Positions 59,501 through 64,000 of a DNA stretch of 64,000 nt are shown in pieces; the stretch's first letter is position 1; each line of letters opens with the position of its first letter. This DNA comes from Lethocerus indicus (lineage: Eukaryota; Arthropoda; Insecta; Hemiptera; Belostomatidae). The translations under genes were made by a program, and so were the position numbers. The stretch covers positions 9,426,925-9,490,924 of the forward strand of contig JACDQD010000003.1 in assembly GCA_019843655.1 (NCBI GenBank), read 5' to 3'. The notes beneath the pieces were generated by a model that was given only the letters and a program-made list of their open reading frames with translations, did no database searches and was not told where the DNA came from.

Positions 59501-60129
59501 AAACGGACAGCCATAAATATCGCGGACCCGTCCACCAATTAAAATACATTTTTGTATCCGTTCGATTTCTTTTAATTCCGAGCGACGTTCCGACACTTCT
59601 GTGATCGCGCCCCAACCAGAAGATTATTCTCCTTTCGGACCAGTTGCCTCCTCGGTGGTGACAGCTAATGCGATTCGAAAGGAACGCGACATCGGCGGGA
59701 ATTGGAAGGTGTCAGGGCCGTCGCCTTTCCAAATTATCTTCGAATTACAATTCGAATAAAGATTCGCTTCAGTTTTTCTTTACCCTCTCAGAAACACTAC
59801 TACTCTTAGAAATGCTCTTAGAGATGGTGGAAAATCTTAATTTTTTTCTCCGGAAAAATAGTTCAATAGTTGTACCTCTGGCTAAGTCAGTGACCCCTCC
59901 GGAGATGCCCGAAACTTTTTATTGCACATCGTAAGGCCCCGCTGTTGGGTTCCGGGCAAAGTACGAATTAATAATGATCGGCTTTCAAGCCCGATTCTGA
60001 GTCATTGTTGGCTGGAGGCGCCACAGACACACTTGCACCCAACACACACGCACATACACAGACTACACACGAAGTCTTATTGAATTGTTGCCTCTCAGGC
60101 CGAATTTCACCACGCCCACAATATGTCGC
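56517..60129. other. Gene-poor stretch
   Basis: No gene recognised. GC-rich patches at 57100-57480 and 59220-59720 have no assignable function. Confidence 0.45.
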
Positions 60130-60147
60130 GTGTGTGTGTGTGTGTGT
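60130..60147. repeat. (GT)n microsatellite
   Basis: Nine GT repeats; CA-rich sequence lies about 70 bp upstream (60040-60075). Confidence 0.9.
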
Positions 60148-63100
60148 ATGGTGTTTCTTCTCGAACATGCAGCCTTCCCGTTCGTGTACATGTCTCTCGA
60201 GTACTTTCATCGGCGGAGAAAGGGTCTGTCCGTGTCCTGTTCGAAAGGTGAATGAATATTGTGAAGGCGTATGATCCGTTTTCTCATTTCGCATCAACAG
60301 TCAAAGCCCGAGGGGTTAGAGAAAGGGCCCAGAAGTGAAATTATAGGTTTACAAGTTCAAGTGGAAATCGTTTCGCTCATTAACATAATTTTAATTCTTA
60401 TTATAAATTATAATTCTTTCAGAATATCAGTGTATATTCCAAAATAGGAATCCATAACTTTATTAAATGTATTTTGAATAAACAATTTTTGAAACCAAGG
60501 GCTTTCATTTACAAAGATAACTTCGATAGAGTTTAGGATCTAGTAGTGGGATAGGCCTGGGATAGGGTAAAATAACATAGTTATGGGGGAAATTAAATAT
60601 AATAAATAGGATGCAATTTGTAAATTTAAATTGATATTATTAATCTATACTACATTTGAATTTGGTTATTTTGAGTGGGTCCAATTTGCATATAGTTGAC
60701 AGTAGGTATTTTTCCTGGTACTTCTTCTAAGAGGAGGAGGCGGCTCCCGTTCAGGCGGGGAGACTGCTCCGGTTACGTCCACTTTTTTCCCCTCTTATTT
60801 CTTCTTACCATATAATCCAGTGAGTAACACCGCACTCTTATGGTAATTCAGTTTATCTGTTACCTCTTAATGCGGCTATTATTGAAGGGCCGAAAATCCC
60901 GTGTTTTTTTTCAAGCCGGGGTCTGTTCAAAGGGGCGGCGGCATCGGCATCGGCCCGGATGCCCCGGGGCCGCCCCCTCCAATACTGTCGCTGTAATTGT
61001 TGCCCCCACCAGAAATATTAAATGGTTTATTGTTACGATTGCTTTCGACCTCCCGGCGGACGAAAAAACCGGCCATCTTAGATATACGATAAATGCCGCC
61101 CGGCCTTCCGACTGCGGTAGAAAAAAGCGGTATTAGCTTATAATTTAGTGTCCGTAATTATCGGAGGTTGGCACGTAGCAATTGACCGGACCGGCATCCA
61201 TGGAAATGCCGTTCTCTAACTTATTCCGGTTTATTGAACGTATTTTTATAAAAAATACAAGATAAATTCCAATTTTATACAGTTCGCATCGACTACTCTT
61301 GAGTCGGAAAATTTAAGACAAACACTTTGAAAATTTGAACTCAGAAGCAGACTTTAGAACCAATTCCCTTCCAAGAAGTCCTCAGTTGACACGTCGTTTC
61401 TTGTCTATTCTTAAACTGTTAATATTGAAATGTTCATTACGTTTGTGTGTCATTACTTTTCGCCGTCCTCAGTAGCATTGCGCCAGTCATCTTAGAGCGA
61501 AGCCTTCATATATTCAGCCCTGTCACCACTGATACCGTAAATCTAGGCTATAATCAAATAAACGATCCTTTCCCTCTTCAAATCGTTAGCTTTAGAAATT
61601 TTCGATGTGTATACACATGTAACGATATAATGAGAACAGATAATGCGTTATGGTTCACAATTACATACAAATATGTTATTATTTATATTATATAATAATT
61701 ATTTCCGCCTTTCATTGCATTTCTATTATTACCGTGTTTAAACGGACGGGCATGTTCAACCGTTATCTTATCCTAAGTGTATCCGGTTGCGCTTTCACTA
61801 GAGTATGAATAGCCTCAAATAGGCGAATAGAGAAGGAAAATCGCATGATAATATTCGAAACCTTCGCGGGTTATCTAACTTAAATAGTATGTAATTTATT
61901 GGAAGTCGTCTCTAAAAATAAATAGCCCCCAGAGCATAATGTATTGGGTTATATAACAGTTGTACAAGAGCGGACAACGGGGCGTATGCGATGGTCGGGG
62001 ATGTGTCGAGTACCCATAACTCGGCTGTAATTATGGTTTCAGTCCGGCCCATATAATTGGGCGCCGGGTTTAGTCGCGCATAAATTCGACACATGGACCG
62101 TCCGTGATCAGAATTTCGGGGCCGTGTCCAGAATTCCTTAGCCCGTCGCCGCTAAGCTGGCCACAGTCGAACATATACGGAACATAATAAAATGAAACAA
62201 CCCTAAAGCTATATAATTGTATAAAACTGGATAAGTTTATGATTGTTCAAAACATCATCACTCGTGCGATATTCTGACTCCAGTCGCGGTAATTCATTTC
62301 CAATTGAAAATAACTGTGGAAAGACACAGTAATGAATAATGTTTACAGTAAAATATACTGTACGCTCGACTATGAATTTTTTATTTAGGTTAGTGAGTCT
62401 AATCTGTAACATTAAATCTTAACAAGAGTCAACACTTTTCTGGTTCATTTAGTTAAATACCCCGAATGATTTTCCGCCATTTTGTAAATGTTTTACGGCG
62501 TTAAGAGGACATACAGACCTCCAGGAGGGGTAGTTGTGTAGGCTTTTAATCCAGGTCCGTCTCCCGAAAGCGCTGGCCGTGTCCTGAAAACACAACAAAA
62601 AATCCCATATCCGACGGTAGACCGCACCGATATCAACCAACTTGTTAATACACAAGTGCAAACAGGGAACGGCCGCAAAACGGAAAATAATAAAAAATAA
62701 ATATTGCGGGCCGGAAGAGGGTCGGGAGGTTTTTCGGGTGGGGGGTTCTTTTTCAGTTTTAACGGCCGAATGTTTGCGGGGCAGACCAGAGCCGAAAAAT
62801 ATTTTTTGTTTAATAACTGACAACGAGTGCGGAGTCACGCCCGCTCCTACTTTACACCGCGCCTATTTTTTTCATTTTTTTTTTATTCACCTCGTATAAA
62901 GTCAACCGTGTGACGTCCGGAGATGTAAACAATTTATTCAACAAGAGTATTGGACTGCGATGACAATTCCAAACTGGAATGGACGTGTGCCGTCATTCTA
63001 CCATGTTTTCTGATATTTAAATAAAGTTAATTGCTATATAAAATGAAAACTAACAACAGAAAGTAATAAAAACAAGGGAGTTAATATTTAACAGTTTTAA

Positions 63101-64000
63101 TTAATGCGAGTACTATAATAGTTCTTTAATATTATTTATTACCACGTACTTTCATTCTTACTGAGTAATTATAGTGCAACAATATGGGTAACTCGATTTA
63201 AGAATACACCATTTTTAAATCTGTGAAAAATCGCCGGTTTTATTAGTTGAATGAATTTAAATCATCTATATCCCGGATATTGATTAGCAAGAAAAATACA
63301 AAGCCTATTATGAGGAAACCATTTCTACGAAGGAAGTATCTCCCAGGGCGCCATTGCACAAATTTGGTTTCCATATGTTTACTACAGCTTCACGATATCA
63401 ATATACTATTACACGACTTCGATAAAGAGAACAAGATGTATGTCCGGTATGGCTTCGAGGCAGAATTACTGCACGTCCTTTGCTAATATTATCATGGCAA
63501 TTTAATCCAGGGGCGCAACTATATTTTGGGTACGCGATCGTATATATCACTGGTGGTATAACACCATTTTTGGGAATTTCGAAATAGAATTTCATGCTGC
63601 CAGTTGAAATGTATTGTAAGAACTGTAAGCGCCAATTTAATCAATTAATGAAAGATAAGTTCTTTCATCATATTACGGATAAGCCCCGACGAGGTTGCAG
63701 AAATAGCACGCAACCGATTCGTCACGAATTCGATATCTTTTATTATTTGATTTTATTTTAATACAGATACAGGTGGACTAAAATAAAAATAAAGAAACAC
63801 GTCTCGTTGTCGAGAATTCAATTAGCATATTTATGTTATATCATCTCTTGATGCTATCAACGCTTTAATAAATATTTCAAACAGATATTTGAATATCTAT
63901 TTCTAACACAGCGGCATGATAACATTCGTTTAACAACAATAATTCAAGTGAAGTAATATTCAATCTTTAAATTATATATGTTAAATTTTTAATATTTTCA
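60148..64000. other. Gene-poor stretch to the window end
   Basis: No gene recognised. GC-rich around 60900-61130 and 62700-62860, otherwise AT-rich. The longest frame is a 129-codon minus frame at 62449-62838 with no motif. CAGGGGCGCAACTATATTTT at 63508-63527 resembles a transposon end but has no partner in the window. Confidence 0.45.

Overview
This is metazoan nuclear DNA, most likely from an arthropod. That placement is an inference from animal-type tRNA consensus sequences, mariner-like and piggyBac-like relics, abundant simple repeats and very low coding density. No complete protein-coding gene could be recognised. The certain content is a very large tandem array of tRNA genes between about 3.7 and 20.9 kb.

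Layout. 1-3.3 kb is apparently non-coding and holds a palindromic pair of short repeats (2673-2771). 3.3-3.6 kb holds a decayed mariner-family transposase fragment. 3.74-13.17 kb is a head-to-tail array of 28 elongator tRNA-Met (CAT) genes, all on the minus strand, in units of about 334 bp. A decayed tRNA-Trp relic (13182-13235) marks the switch to a tRNA-Trp (CCA) array: 21 plus-strand copies in units of about 280 bp to 18.93 kb, three of them broken. The array then inverts, with 5 minus-strand tRNA-Trp copies in longer units of about 390-415 bp to 20.93 kb. That gives 54 tRNA copies plus one relic, of which 49 match the array consensus without an indel. The tRNA bodies are nearly invariant while the spacers vary in length and sequence, the usual sign of unequal exchange plus selection on the RNA.

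20.9-64 kb is about 43 kb of intergenic or intronic-looking DNA. It has AT-rich, TAAT-rich stretches, GC/CpG-rich patches, microsatellites ((TA)n, (CT)n, (GA)n, (GT)n, a GGN run), homopolymers, a probable short piggyBac-like non-autonomous element (32223-33007) with a frameshifted acidic ORF relic, and dispersed short repeats with a GAAACCGGT-like core. The longest open frame (53341-53877, 178 codons) has no recognisable domain.

The two arrays supply the elongator tRNAs for the only two amino acids read by a single codon in the standard code, Met and Trp. Each unit carries its own internal A and B boxes and a downstream T-run, so each intact copy could be an independent RNA polymerase III gene.
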